This document shows positions 19,735 to 35,186 of a DNA stretch of 64,000 nt, in pieces. The notes beneath the pieces are model-generated. The model made no database searches. It saw only the letters and a program-made list of their open reading frames with translations, and was not told where the DNA came from. Position 1 is the stretch's first letter. Each line of letters begins with the position of its first letter. The DNA comes from Pratylenchus scribneri (Eukaryota > Nematoda > Chromadorea > Rhabditida > Pratylenchidae). The position numbers and the translations under genes were made by a program. The stretch is taken from NCBI GenBank assembly GCA_030063045.1, contig JAQSEB010000185.1, forward strand, positions 248,001-312,000. Reading direction: 5' to 3'.

Positions 19735-22700
19735 TTAGTGCTTGGCCATCCTCAGATTCATTGGCAAAATGGCCACAAATTCCAATGGCATTTTCCTCTG
19801 CCCGAAGGATGGGCTCCGGCTAAATGGCCAAAAGGGAAGAAAAGGATTAAAAATTGAAGGGAATAAATTTGCCTTTGGACATCGCCGACCAGTGGCCGTG
19901 TTGGCCATTTGTTGGTCGCCAAATTGTTCCTCACTTTCGGCCCCATCATCGCTTCCATAATCCGCTTCATCCTCCTCATCATCATCATTGCCTTCTTCTT
20001 CTTCATATCCGGCAGCCATTCTTCTGCTCATCAATTGTTCTTGTTGCCTGCAAATTTTATGGAAATTTTATTCTGTTTTTATTCGAAAATTGATGGAAAA
20101 ATAAAAATCTTTAATCCATTTTTTATTCTCACTTTGAAATAAAAATTTTGGCCTAAATTTCCGGCTTTTTATTGTTCATATTTCAATCAAAAAATTTAAA
20201 ATTTAAGCCTAATTTTCTGCCTTTCCATATCAATGTTTATTTTAGGTTTATATTCATTTTTGGTAGGGACTTATTAGGGAATGATTCAGTGTTCAGTCAT
20301 TAGAGCAATTTCAGTCGCTATGAGCAATTATTTTGGCCTATCTCAGTGAGGAATTAGCCAATTTAGGAAGGCAATATACCATTGGAAAACTCAAAGTGTC
20401 CTCTAAAAAGTGGCCTTATTTACTTTTTTAATAAATTCTGCTTTAAAAAGTTACATGTCTTTGATTGTAATAAACCCGAATTTTTGAGGAAAAGCCGCTT
20501 ATTTCACAAATTATTTTACATTTTCAAAAATTAGATTTGCCACTTTTTAGAGGACGTTTAGGGCTTTAAAATGGCATATCGCCTTCTTGAATTGGTTGCT
20601 TCCTTGTTGGGATATGGCCAAAAGAATTGGCCCAACTATTGAATAGAAGGTATTGAAATGTTTCCCTCCCATTTTCCTTATGAATTTTTGGCTGAAATCA
20701 AATCGCCCAAAAGTGAATCCAATGCCCTGTTTGCTTACCTCTGATGTTGCCTCGCCCGTTGGCGTTGATTTTTGAACCAATTTGAGACTTGCAAAAAGCT
20801 AAGTTGCGTCTTTTTGGCCAATTCCGCCTTTTGCTGTTGGCTGGGCACCGCGTTCTGTTGATATGCTTTTCGAAGGCATTCACGTGCCGATTTCTACAAG
20901 GCATTTAAATTTAACTAAAATTTATCATTTTTGGCACCTTAAAACAATAGCTGGTCCCTTCGCCATCCCAAATGTTTGCCGGAAATGCATTCTTTTTGCG
21001 GACTCGATAGCGCGAAACTGGGTCCAGTTGTTTGCCTCGCTGTTGTTCCGTCTTTTTGTGGGGAAATTTATAGAAATGGATTGTGAAAAAAATGCAGAAT
21101 AATTAAAATTTGAATTCAGGGAAAATGACCAATAAAAAATTGGTATCATCGGAAAAATATGCTGATAAAAAATTTAAAAAATTCCAAAAAATTGGAAAAA
21201 AATGCCCTGCCAAAAATGCAAAATCTATGGATTAAATTTAACTATTTTAAACGTAATTTAATTTAGGGCAAGCTTAAATTCTTACAAATGATTGATTAAG
21301 AAAATATTTTACCGATGTTTGTTACAATTTATTTTGCTGGTTGATTTTGCTCAAGGCATTTTTCCCTCCCTTTGATTTTTCATTCCCAGTCTTTTTGAGG
21401 GGAAATTACGATACATGGATTGATAAAAAAAAATAACAAATTGTACTGTACTAGGGGAAAATGACCAATGAAAAGTTTGCTTTGCTACACTGCTAAAAGT
21501 TGCAATAAATATGTAGAAAAATTTTTAAAAATGACAAAAAATATTTGTCAAAATTCGATAATAAATTTTGTGGATTAAAATAGAAATTAATTTTTTGAAG
21601 AATTTTTTTTACTCAATTTTTCGATGCAATTTATTTCACCAATTTTCCTTATAATAAAGCGTTTCCCCTCCCTTTGATTTGTCATTCCCAGTCTTTTTGA
21701 GGGGAAATTACGATACATGGATTGGAGAAAAATATTGTATTGGAATTAATCTTTGTGCCAGAGAAAATGAGTTAACAAAAATTTTGTGGCACCGGCAAAA
21801 TATGCCAAAAAAAGTTGGTGGAAAATAAAAAAAATGTTTGCCAGAATTTAAATAGATTTTGTAGATTTTAAAACTAAAAATTAATCAGCGCCAAATTTTG
21901 TTTTCAGAAATGATTGCTTTAAAGATTTGTTGGTTTTCCTTTTAAAAAGTGATTGTTTCCCCTCCCTTTAATTTGCCACATTTCCCCCCACTCCACCTCT
22001 CTATAATGTGCCTCATTCCAAAGAATTTGCAATTGGGCATGATCGCGTTGGGCAAATTGGTTGGCCCGTATGTGCCTTCGAAATTCATCGAATTGTTCCT
22101 GATGGAAGAGAAGGACGGCTTTTGCCCGGTTCAAAACCATTTGGTGGGCTTCTGAGGCGAAAGTGGCATTTGTGTCCTCGGCTAATGCCAACAAATTTGC
22201 CTGCGAATTGGGAAGGATTTTTTCTTTCAAATTGGAAATATATCCAATATTTGACCTAGGTATTCGATAAATTTTTTTGAAATTTAGAAAATTTTCTAGA
22301 ATATTCTAAAAATTTTATAAAATTTTTTAGAAAATTATAAAATTTTTAGGAAATTTTAAAAAATTTTGAGAAATATTTTAGAATTTTTTAGGTATTTTGA
22401 AAATTATAAAATTTTTGGGGAAATTTTGAGGCTAATTTTGGAAAATTTTGAAGATAATTTTGAAATTTTTATGGAATTTATATAAAAATTTAAGAAATAT
22501 CAAGAAAATGTTTAGTAATTTTAAAAATTTTAAGAAAATTTTAAAGAAATTTTTTTCGGAATTTTTTGTAATTTTTTCGGGAAATTTTAGAAAATTTTTA
22601 GAAAATTTTTAAAAAATGTATAGTAAATTTTTCCCGTTAAATATTTGCAGCTAATTCTCAATAAAGTTTTGCTCAAAATGAGTATAAATATTTGAATTAT

Positions 22701-23118
22701 CATCTCTCGCTATTTAATATCCACAAAAAAGCTCATTAATTTCATCTAAAAATGACTACTTACCAATCCATCAAAATTGGCGAAATTCTCCAGCACCAAA
22801 CAAAGGCATTCAAATTGATCCGCACTCAAAGTGCCAATGTCCAATAGAATGGGCCTAAAAATTGGGAGTTGGGTCCAAATTGTCAAAAAACAGAAGCCAA
22901 TGGAAACACAAATCCCCTCCTAAAATTTTGGCCCCGGAGGGAAAATATTGCCTGGATGTCTTCGTTGGTGCCAATGCCAATGATTGAGGGCCATCATCAT
23001 TTGGATTTGGGGAAGGAGGCGAAGGCGATTGTTGAATTGATGAGGTGCCAATTGGATGAGGTCGATGCCAACAGCAGGAGGACAAACCGTGGGGTGAGGA
23101 TGAACCAAATTGGAACAT
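19735..23118 (-). CDS. SIX-family homeobox transcription factor (complete, divergent)
   Basis: Six minus-strand exons join in phase: 23118-22910, 22854-22764, 22200-21997, 21051-20938, 20893-20739 and 20047-19735. They give 361 residues. After a Ser/Pro-rich N-terminus comes the SIX domain (LSADQFECLCLVLENF, LNRAKAVLLFHQEQFDEF, LQILWNEAHYRE, YRVRKKNAFP, IWDGEGTSYCFK). The SIX-type homeodomain follows without a gap (ECLRKAYQQN, LSFLQVSNWFKNQRQR). Lys50 is kept, while position 52, normally Arg, is Gln. The tail is acidic (GYEEEEGNDDDEEDEADYG) and then hydrophobic. SIX proteins bind DNA with both domains and control head, muscle and neuron fates. It is diverged from all standard classes; a ceh-33-like role is a guess from its place beside the SIX1/2-like copy. 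Confidence 0.87.
20331..20623. repeat. foldback repeat family, copy in SIX gene intron 5
   Basis: The ends are TTTTGGCCTATCTCAGTGAGG and TTGTTGGGATATGGCCAAAA, with strong inner arms GTGTCCTCTAAAAAGTGGC and GCCACTTTTTAGAGGAC. It lies between the homeodomain exon and the last exon. Confidence 0.9.
21040..21985. repeat. three related units of about 300 bp in SIX gene intron 3
   Basis: CCAGTCTTTTTGAGGGGAAA followed by TTACGATACATGGATTG occurs at about 21388 and 21690. A diverged form is at 21050, exactly over the 3' splice site of exon 4. CCTCCCTTTGATTT-like starts precede the units. The intron seems to have grown by duplicating a segment that includes its own 3' splice site. Confidence 0.75.
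22265..22640. repeat. degenerate AATTTTAGAAAATTTT low-complexity tract
   Basis: Irregular repeats of AAAATTTT, TTTAGAAAATT and similar fill most of the second SIX intron. No fixed unit can be defined. Confidence 0.7.
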
Positions 23119-23350
23119 TTTTCAACGATAAATATGGAATTAATACGTAAAAATGTTAATAATTTTAAAATAAATGCATTTTCAGAGAATATAAAGCTGA
23201 ATTGGTTAAAAATGGATTAAAAATGGGAAAAAAGACTTCATTGTTCTCCTAAATATACGATGGAGCTTGAGGGAAAATTCTTTCAAATTAAAAGCAAAAT
23301 TGTAGCCAATCAGAGACGGTAGCCATTTCGATTGATTTGCTTTGTGTTTT

Positions 23351-24024
23351 TTGATTATATCTCATCAAGGCATTTACCAATTTTGGAAGGCGATATGTCA
23401 TTTAAAGGCCCAAAGTGTCCTCTAAAAAGTGGCTTTTCAAATTTATAAAATCTCACCTTGAAAATAGTTACAAGTCTTTGAGTGTAATAGCCCCGAATTT
23501 TTAGAGTGGCGTTAGTCTTGCCAATAATTTAGTAGCTTTTTTTTGTTTATAGCTCCGAATGACATTAGCCTTTTTGGGAAGGCGATTTGCCATTGGAAGC
23601 TTAATGGGTCCTCTACAAAGTGGCCTATTTAAATTTTATGAATCCACGCTTTAAACAAGTTAAATGCCTTTGAGTATAATAAACACAAATTTTAGAGAGG
23701 CGTTCACCTTACCATTAATCTTTTGGTCTTATTTATTTATATTTCCGAAAGGCAATAACCAATTTTGGAAGGCGATATGCCATTAGAAAGCCCTAAGTGT
23801 CCTCTACAAAGTGGCATTTTATAATTTTATAAAATCTAGGCTTTGAAAAAAGTGACATGTTTTTGAATATAAAACCCGAACCCATTGAGGGAAAGCCGTT
23901 TATTTTACAAATTATTTCCAATTTACAAAAATTAGATAAGCCAATTTTTAAAGGGCATTCAGGGCTTTCAAATGGCATATCGCCTTCCTGAATTGGTTGC
24001 TTCTTTGTTGAGATATGGCCAAAA
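23351..24024. repeat. cluster of three partial foldback-family units
   Basis: Left-end motifs (GGAAGGCGATATGTCATTTAAAG, GGAAGGCGATTTGCC, GGAAGGCGATATGCCATTAG) occur three times in the same orientation. A single right end (TTGTTGAGATATGGCCAAAA) follows at 24006-24024. It looks like a nested or tandem insertion. Confidence 0.75.
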
Positions 24025-24289
24025 TGGGCCCATTAAAACAGAAAATCTCTTGTTTTCCTTTGATTGTTAATATCCGGAAAATCTGATTGAGCCTATTTTT
24101 TATTGGCTTTTTATTGAGGAAATGGAAGTTGGGCAAAAATGAATGAGAAGTCATCAAATGAGTGGGTAATTTTTGTTTATCCCCGCGGGGGCCGGAATGG
24201 CGAAGGCGAAAGAGGCGATGACCGTTCTCTTGCCCCCCTCCCTTCCTCCTTTTTTTTCCATCTGCTTCTGCTGCTTTCCTCCCATCAAA

Positions 24290-24780
24290 ACATTGAATGG
24301 GGGAAATGGAGCCCAGCCCAACCCCTCACAAACTGTGGCCAAACCCTTCAAAAAAGACTGCTATACTGTGCTGGTTTTGTTGCTGCTGATTGCGAAGGCA
24401 AATCGCGTGGGGACTGGGGAGTGGCCCTTTTTATTTTGGGAGGTGGGGCAAAGGGAAGTTTATTGAAATAGAAGATCGCCATTTTTGAATATGGCCATTC
24501 CCTTTTCAAAACGGTTTTGCTATCTTCAAGCCAAAATGTTTTTACTAATAAGAAATTAATAAACTCTGAACTTGTTAGATAAATTTATGCTAATTTTCTA
24601 ATTAGCTTTTGGGTCAAATCAAAAGCAAAATGCCATTGGGAAATGCCTCCAAACTTTGGCCAAACTCTTCAAAAATGACTGCTCAACTGCTGTGGCTTTG
24701 TTGCTGCTGATTGCGAAGGCAAATCGTGGGGAGTGACCTTTTATATTTTAGTGAGAGGGAAGGGAAAGTTTATTTGGGGG
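24290..24780. repeat. direct duplication, 345-bp spacing
   Basis: The block TGTTGCTGCTGATTGCGAAG with GCAAATCG and GTGGGGA occurs at about 24378 and again at about 24700, each preceded by AAACCCTTCAAAAA-like sequence and followed by GGGAAGTTTATT-like sequence. Confidence 0.8.
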
Positions 24781-25394
24781 AAATATGGCCATAAACGACT
24801 TTGCCATCTTCAATTTAAAAGGCCTTAATACGGAAATCACTGAATTTGATAGGCAATTTTGTGCTAAATTAAGCCGATTAGTGGCTTTTTAAATCTCGAG
24901 AAAAATCGGCGAGGGGATTCGGAATTTTCTGAATGGCCATTTCATTTTTCGAAACTAGTTTGCCATATTTGTTATCCATATTGTCCAATTCTCACAATCA
25001 GTTTCTTGTTTCATTTTGCTTTTCCTAATTTAATAACATCAGTAATAAATATAGATATTGGTTGATCTTTTCCATCGTATTTAATTCTTAATTCAATTTT
25101 GCCATTTTCCTCCACTTTTCGTTTTCATTTGCATTATTCACTAATCCATTTTTGGGGTTTAATCCAATGCCATTGGCTAACATTTGGCCACTCCAAAAAG
25201 CCCCCCCCCCCCCTTTCCCCTTTCATTCTCGACCACCACCACCAAAATAGAGTCCATCGGAAAAATGTTGGTCCAAGTCCAAGGGCAAGCTGTGCAAACA
25301 AAACAACCAGGAGAAGTGACCATGATGCCCCCTCCACTGAGTCGGGTTGATGGGAATGTTGGCTGATGAGGGTTTGGCATTTCTTCTTGTTGTT

Positions 25395-26165
25395 TTAAGC
25401 TTCTGCTGATGAGGCCAAAGGGCAAAAAGCCATTTTGGAGGAATAATAATAGAATTCAAGAAAAATTGAGGGAAATTCGCCAATAATTTCATTTTATAAT
25501 CGAATAAATGTGTCAAATAGACAATTTTTCAATTTATGAATTGGCCTCCTTGTTCGCGCATCAAAATAAAAATAACCGATTAAATTTTAAGCTTCTGATG
25601 ATGTGACCAAAGGAAAAAAGCCATTTTGGAGGGATAATAATAGAATTCAAGAATAATTGAGAGAAATTCGCCGATAAATTCATTTTATAATCGAATAAAT
25701 GTGCAAATTCATTTGGAATTAGTTAAAGAGACAATTTTCCAATTAAATTTCCAATTAATGTATTGAAAATTGGCTATTTCCTCCTCTTTTGTTCGCGCAT
25801 CAAACCGATTAAAACATTGAAAATGTGCCAAAATTCCAATGATCAATTTGTTTACTGCGAGGAAATCCAAACAAAATTTACTTTTTTTGTCTCCAAAATT
25901 TGTGACTCTTCCCATTCAATTTAAAAGGCAAATATATCCTTCGGGGGCAGATATTTGAACAATATTTTCCCTTTATCAGGATGATTAAGAGGAAAAATGT
26001 AGATTTGTAGAGGAAATTCGCCTGTATAATGAATTTCTTTCTTTTACAATGGAAATAAAAGTGCAAATTCTTTTGGAATTCGTCAAATAGACAATTTTCC
26101 AATTAATTTCCAATTAATGAATAGGAAATTGGCCATTTCCCTCATTTGTTCGCGCATCAAAATAA
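25395..26165. repeat. tandem duplicated units before ALDH3
   Basis: AAGCTTCTG(C/A)TGATG followed by GCCATTTTGGAGG(A/G)ATAATA and AATAGAATTCAAGAA occurs at 25398 and 25589. TTTGTTCGCGCATCAAA occurs at about 25551, 25789 and 26146. The spacer grew by repeated duplication. Confidence 0.8.
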
Positions 26166-26749
26166 CATAAAACACATAAAAAAAATGCGAAAAATTCCAA
26201 TGATCATCATTTGTGTTGTTTTGTTTACTGCGAGGAGGAGAGTTGATAAAATGTTTTCATTGTTTATTGTGATTTGAAGGGATGTTTGGCGTCATTCAAT
26301 AATCAATGGAACGGCAATTTTGGTTCCAGTTTTCTTCCAAACCTTCGATCACTAATCGACCCAAATAATAAACCATTTCAATTACCTATACGAAAAATAA
26401 TCAACAGCAATATTATTGCGGTCACAAGAAAACAATCTCCAATCCAAAGTAAAAGAAAGAAAAAAATACTACGATGCGAATTTTAGTATTAGCTTCTTTC
26501 TTCAAAGATTTCCATGATGCAAAAAATTGGATAATAAAATCCATTCATTGGCACGGATCACGGAATAGACTGAGTAAAAGCTTTATAATAAAAGCAAATT
26601 TCCGGTTTCATATTCATATTCAATCTTACTCATTATTTTTTAATATTTTTAAAGAAATTTCAGAGGATCTCTTCAAATAAATTAATTTTGTCTGAAAATC
26701 TCAATATTATTCTGCCATTCGCAATTCAATCGTTGCCCAAAAATCAACA

Positions 26750-29549
<2,800 letters not shown>

Positions 29550-30252
29550 TTATGCTGAAGAATATACCAAATTGATGAATGATGATTATTGATTCGATTT
29601 ATGAGTGTGATATTTGCCATTGAATTGACCTTTTCCCCCTTATATATTTGTGACCCAAAATCCTCTTGCCTTCCACTAGTCCAAATTATTGCATTTAATT
29701 TTAATTTATGCCTAAATTTATTCCCTTTTTTGTATCTTTGGATGGAAAAATGTGAATTTTAAGCTAATTTTTAGGGACAAAATAATCAAAAATACATCTA
29801 TAAAATTTTTCCATCCATCCTTCTTAATGACTCAATGGATTTGTGTAATTTTTTTGGTAATTCTTGCTGGATTAAATGACAACAATATTATATGTGGCCC
29901 ATTCCTTCCTCATTCCCCTTTGGATACGTGTAATATCCACCAAATCCTCCTCCTCTATCTTCGTTTCCATTCAATTCAATGTTTGTTGTGTGCTCTAATC
30001 CCCCCAAATTCATTTGACATTTTATTCTTTAGTCTCTGGCTCTTATTTTTATGCTTAAAATAAATTATAAATAAATTAAATGAATGAATTTTGATCACTC
30101 CATTCGATTCAATCAATTCCCTTCCATTTTATTTGCATTTTAAGCAATTTTATTCAAATTTTGGCTTTGAGTTATGTGTATTAGACCTTCAAATTGATTT
30201 TATTATAATCAAATGATTCTGCCCATTTTTATAGAAGTTTTAACGAGAAAGA
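29550..30252. other. spacer between ALDH3 and the minisatellite
   Basis: This is AT-rich DNA with the ALDH3 3' region at its left. No gene or clear repeat is seen. Confidence 0.55.
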
Positions 30253-31979
30253 ATTAATTCCGCCTGCTGGTTGACTAAGTTTTAAATAATTCTGCCTGGT
30301 TGACTAAGTTTTAAATAATTCCGCCTGGTTGACTAAGTTTTAAATAATTCCGCCTGGTTGACTAAGTTTTAAATAATTCCGCCTGGTTGATTAAGTTTTA
30401 AATAATTCCGCCTGGTTGACTAAGTTTTAAATAATTCCGCCTGGTTGACTAAGTTTTAAATAATTCCGCCTGGTTGACTAAGTTTTAAATAATTCCGCCT
30501 GGTTGACTAAGTTTTAAATAATTCCGCCTGATTGACTAAGTTTTAAATAATTCCGCCTGGTTGACTAAGTTTTAAATAATTCCGCCTGGTTGACTAAGTT
30601 TTAAATAATTCCGCCTGGTTGACTAAGTTTTAAATAATTCCGCCTGTTTGACTAAGTTTTAAATAATTCCGCCTGTTTGACTAAGTTTTAAATAATTCCG
30701 CCTGTTTGAATAAGTTTTAAATAATTCCGCCTGGTTGACTAAGTTTTAAATAATTCCGCCTGGTTGACTAAGTTTTAAATAATTCCGCCTGTTTGACTGA
30801 GTTTTAAATAATTCCGCCTGTTTGACTAAGTTTTAAATAATTCCGCCTGGTTGACTAAGTTTTAAATAATTCCGCCTGTTTGACTAAGTTTTAAATAATT
30901 CCGCCTGTTTGACTAAGTTTTAAATAATTCCGCCTGGTTGACTAAGTTTTAAATAATTCCGCCTGGTTGACTAAGTTTTAAATAATTCCGCCTGTTTGAA
31001 TAAGTTTTAAATAATTCCGCCTGGTTGACTAGGTTTTAAATAATTCCGCCTGTTGACTAAGTTTTAAATAATTCCGCCTGGTTGACTAAGTTTTAAATAA
31101 TTCCGCCTAGTTGACTAAGTTTTAAATAATTCCGCCTGGTTGACTAAGTTTTAAATAATTCCGCCTGTTTGACTAAGTTTTAAATAATTCCGCCTGTTTG
31201 ACTAAGTTTTAAATAATTCCGCCTGTTTGAATAAGTTTTAAATAATTCCGCCTGGTTGACTAAGTTTTAAATAATTCCGCCTGGTTGACTAAGTTTTAAA
31301 TAATTCCGCCTGTTTGACTGAGTTTTAAATAATTCCGCCTGTTTGACTAAGTTTTAAATAATTCCGCCTGGTTGACTAAGTTTTAAATAATTCCGCCTGG
31401 TTGACTAAGTTTTAAATAATTCCGCCTGTTTGACTAAGTTTTAAATAATTCCGCCTGGTTGACTAAGTTTTAAATAATTCCGCCTGGTTGACTAAGTTTT
31501 AAATAATTCGGCCTGGTTGACTAAGTTTAAAATAATTCCGCCTGGTTGACTAAGTTTTAAATAATTCCGCCTGGTTGACTAAGTTTTAAATAATTCCGCC
31601 TGTTTGACTAAGTTTTAAATAATTCCGCCTGTTTGACTAAGTTTTAAATAATTCCGCCTGGTTGACTAAGTTTTAAATAATTCCGCCTGGTTGACTAAGT
31701 TTTAAATAATTCCGCCTGTTTGAATAAGTTTTAAATAATTCCGCCTGGTTGACTAGGTTTTAAATAATTCCGCCTGTTGACTAAGTTTTAAATAATTCCG
31801 CCTGGTTGACTAAGTTTTAAATAATTCCGCCTGGTTGACTAAGTTTTAAATAATTCCGCCTGGTTGACTAAGTTTTAAATAATTCCGCCTGTTTGACTAA
31901 GTTTTAAATAATTCCGCCTGTTTGACTAAGTTTTAAATAATTGCCGCCTGTTTGACTAAGTTTTCAATAATTCCCCCTG
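30253..31979 (+). repeat. minisatellite type A, 29-bp unit, about 59 copies
   Basis: The unit is AATAATTCCGCCTG followed by GTTGACTAAGTTTTA. Main variants are CCTGGTTGAC and CCTGTTTGAC. Rarer marks (TTTGACTGAG at about 30797 and 31316; GACTAGGTTT with a short CCTGTTGAC unit at about 31026 and 31752) recur in order, showing larger repeated blocks. The reverse-oriented array of the same unit is at 51874-52937. There are no unique spacers, so it is not a CRISPR-like array. Confidence 0.97.
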
Positions 31980-34900
31980 AATTTTAAAATTTTGTTTTGT
32001 TTTCTAGAATTTGTCATTGTATTAGTAAAAATCGGCATTTTTATTTTACCCAGAAAGTAAAATATATAAATAAAACTGATTTATTACTCATAAGTCATAA
32101 AATAATCATAATCAGCAAAGTCGGAAAACTTAGAAGACAATTTATGAAAAAGATTCGTGACCATTTGACCATTAAGACGGAAAAAGTCAAGCAAAATAAA
32201 AATCCTCCTCCTCCTTTAATTTTATAGATGTGGCAAAAATTGTGGTTCCCCTCCAAACTTTTACTTTTTAGCATTTGCTTTGGGCCCACAAATGAGTTCT
32301 TTCACCCATTTTGGGCCATCCCTTCCCCCTGTTTCCTGTCTTGTGTTTGTGCCCATTCAATCGTGCCCAATTAAGCCTCTCCTCACTCAAAATGTGCGGA
32401 TGAGGAGGCGAAAAACCCGCCGCCATCGCCATATTGGCCAAAAAAGCAGTAGCAGGCACATTAGCCCCCACCCATTTTTTGTTGCTTAACCCCGTGCCTT
32501 TCCATCCCCTTCACTTTTGCTTTTGGCCTTTCGCGAAGAACTCATCGCCCTTCCTTCCCCAAAATCCATCCCGCAGGAGGCCCTGGCACATTTTTGTGGG
32601 TGGCTTTGGCCAAACTCGCTGCGGGGAAATGTGCCAGAAGAAAAACCATCAAACGGGAATTGGGCAGGGAGGGGGGCACAAAATTACTTTTCGCCTCACT
32701 CATCAATACGAAGAAGAAGGAGGCACCGGCATTTATTCGACCATCGTCCATTATTTTTTCCAAGAAATCCACAGAAGATTGAATGGAAAGCGTTTGTGGA
32801 AAGGTTAGGATGGATTAGGCCAAATGCCTGAGGCGCTCATCACCCACCTCTCCCGCTTCCATCATTTCCTCCCCTCCATCTCAATTGAAGAGCGCGAAAT
32901 TTGAGATGGCCCCGTCTTCTGGCAAATTTACCTCCAGGCTCCGTTTTTAAGTGCTTCTTCGTTTTTTGATGAATCTTGATTCCCGAAAAGGTCTTCGGCA
33001 GGCATTCAATTTTCAATTTTTGGGGGAAGGGCTTTTAAATGCCGACGTGAAAGTGGCCTTGAATGGCGTTGCGATCCCCGTCGAAATTCACTTGAATTCC
33101 ACCCTCATTCAATTCTTTCCCGTCATTTTCATTTTGGACAGAGCGAATGGGTGTTCCCAAAAATAATTCTCATATTAAACGAAAATTTTAATTGAATGAC
33201 GAGGCCCATTCTCATTATATTAAAATATTTTTTTTATTAAATATACCAAGTGAATACCCACAATTTTATTTTCAATATCTATTGTCTAGGAATTTTAAGA
33301 ATAATTACACCTTTATAGCTGTAAAATAAATCCGCCTGTTTTAGTTAGAATAATTCCGCCTGTTTTGTGTTTTCGCTTAGAATCATTCCGCCTGTTTTGT
33401 GTTTTCGCTTAGAATAATTCCGCTTCTTTGTGTTCAGATTAATTTCGCCTTCTCCTAGAATAATAATTCCCCTCGTAAAACTAAAATAATCCGCCTGCTT
33501 TTAATTTATAGTACCATTTGACCCAATCTTGAGTGATAAAATTCATCACAATCTCGTATTACTGTATCGGAGAATTCCATTGGATGGATGTATTATTCTC
33601 CTACCTTCTCATTTTGAAACTTTTGGCCTTAAAATTTTCATGACTTTGATGATGCGCATCTTCTCCCCGAAACCAATTTACAAAGAAGGGTGTGAAATTT
33701 TCGATGGCATCCATTGAGTTAAGGCGGCCACATTTGCCCCTCACATTTGGCACTGATTCAATTTGTCATCCTCCCTTCGGCTACTCCTCGCCTTTCTTTC
33801 CTATCCATCCGCTTAATCCTTGCCCGGCACGGCATCCTTTCCTCCCTCCAAACCGGTGTGGCCATCAGCAGAGGGGGTTGGGTATGCCTTTGGCCGCTCG
33901 GCTGGCTAATTCGACGGCGTCAAATCAAATTCTGCTGCATGAGCGCTTTCGCCTCCTCCCTTATTTTGCGCCTCATTTTCAACCGTGGCCAAATACGAAG
34001 ACGCATCTTTGGCCAAATTTGCCAAAAGCATACACAAAATCGACCAGCAGCAGGGTCATCAATGTGGACATAACAATGCACCGTCAATGGTCATTTTTCG
34101 AAAATCCATTTTATTTCCTATTTTTCCTTTTGTTTTCCATTCAATTTTTGGCATTTATTGACTGTAAGATAAGAAGAATTGAATAAGGCTCAAAATCTTT
34201 ATTATGACTAATTTGAGGGAAATATGTGACTTTTGGGGCCATCTTTTTGTGCCACTTTACTCCAAACACGATGAAGAGGAATATAAAATTTTAGGCCAAA
34301 TTCCAATCAAATTCCCTCGCACATTCATTGTGTTGCCTTTTGTTATTTCCGTAGCCACCAAATTTGTGCTAGTTGATTGGCCCAAACATTTTCCGTTTGT
34401 TTTGGCAAGGCGACGAAAATTAATTGAATTTATGGTGGTGGCTTTTCCTCATTCCTTTTTGTGTTGATGTCTTTGGTCAAAGTCTTAAATAAGCAATTTA
34501 ATGATGGCCACACAGCCCCCAAAAGAATGTTGCCAAATTCCACAGAAAATGGGCCAAATTTGTCCAAAGCTTTTGCCAAAATTTTATTCATTTTTTATTT
34601 TTTAATAATTCTAGTAAATTGACTTCAATCATCCATCATGCTTTAATCTGATAATTGCAACCAAAAAAAGGCTAATGACCGGTCTAGAAAATAGCCAAAT
34701 TTGTTTAACCCAAAAATATGGACCAAAATTATCCAATTTTATGACATCATATTCGCTTAAATGAATTTCTATGGGCAATTTTTTTATGCATTTGATTATT
34801 CAAAAAAATAAATAAAAGGTGGCCATTGGCTATTTTGCCGGTGGCATCATTCAAAATGCAACAAATATCCAAAAATGCCATTCTCGCGCATCATTGAACT

Positions 34901-35186
34901 TGTGGTGTTGGCACAGTGGCACACATCCAAAATCCAAATTCAGTCCAAATTCCATCCAATTGCCTCATTAAAAAGTCCAAAACAATTCGCCACCTTCCCT
35001 CCTCAAATGTTGCCCATTCATCCAACAATTGATATGGAAAATTTGTGTTGTGGAATGGCCAATGAAAAAACATTGGCCAATTGACCCCTTTAACTCGAAA
35101 TGCATTAGACAAAATTGAAAATTTTTCCTCTGTTTTTATCCAATTTTATCCAAAAAATATGAAATTATTTCCCCTCTTTTGTTTAG
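31980..35186. other. intergenic region before the Ly6-like gene
   Basis: It contains low-complexity frames of up to 164 codons (32434-32831, 33692-34186) that overlap on both strands and show no family resemblance. A short degenerate type B minisatellite lies at 33325-33505. I see no supported gene. Confidence 0.5.
33325..33505 (+). repeat. short degenerate minisatellite type B
   Basis: Five to six worn units contain ATTCCGCCTGTTTTGTG with TTTTCGCTTAGAAT between them. This is the same unit as the long type B arrays at 38740, 60636 and 63733. Confidence 0.85.

Larger units (their letters stand above)
23119..26749. other. repeat-rich intergenic region between the SIX gene and ALDH3
   Basis: It holds a cluster of foldback pieces (23351-24024), a 345-bp-spaced duplication (24290-24780) and a set of tandem units (25395-26165). 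A run of 13 C occurs near 25201. No gene is supported. The SIX promoter should lie at the left edge and the ALDH promoter near 26700. Confidence 0.55.

Noticed and set aside
30253..31979. CRISPR-like regular array
   Set aside because: The repeats are head-to-tail with no unique spacers, and the genome is eukaryotic. It is a minisatellite.
32434..34186. Long frames at 32434-32831 and 33692-34186
   Set aside because: Low-complexity, overlapping frames with no recognisable domain or conserved splice structure.
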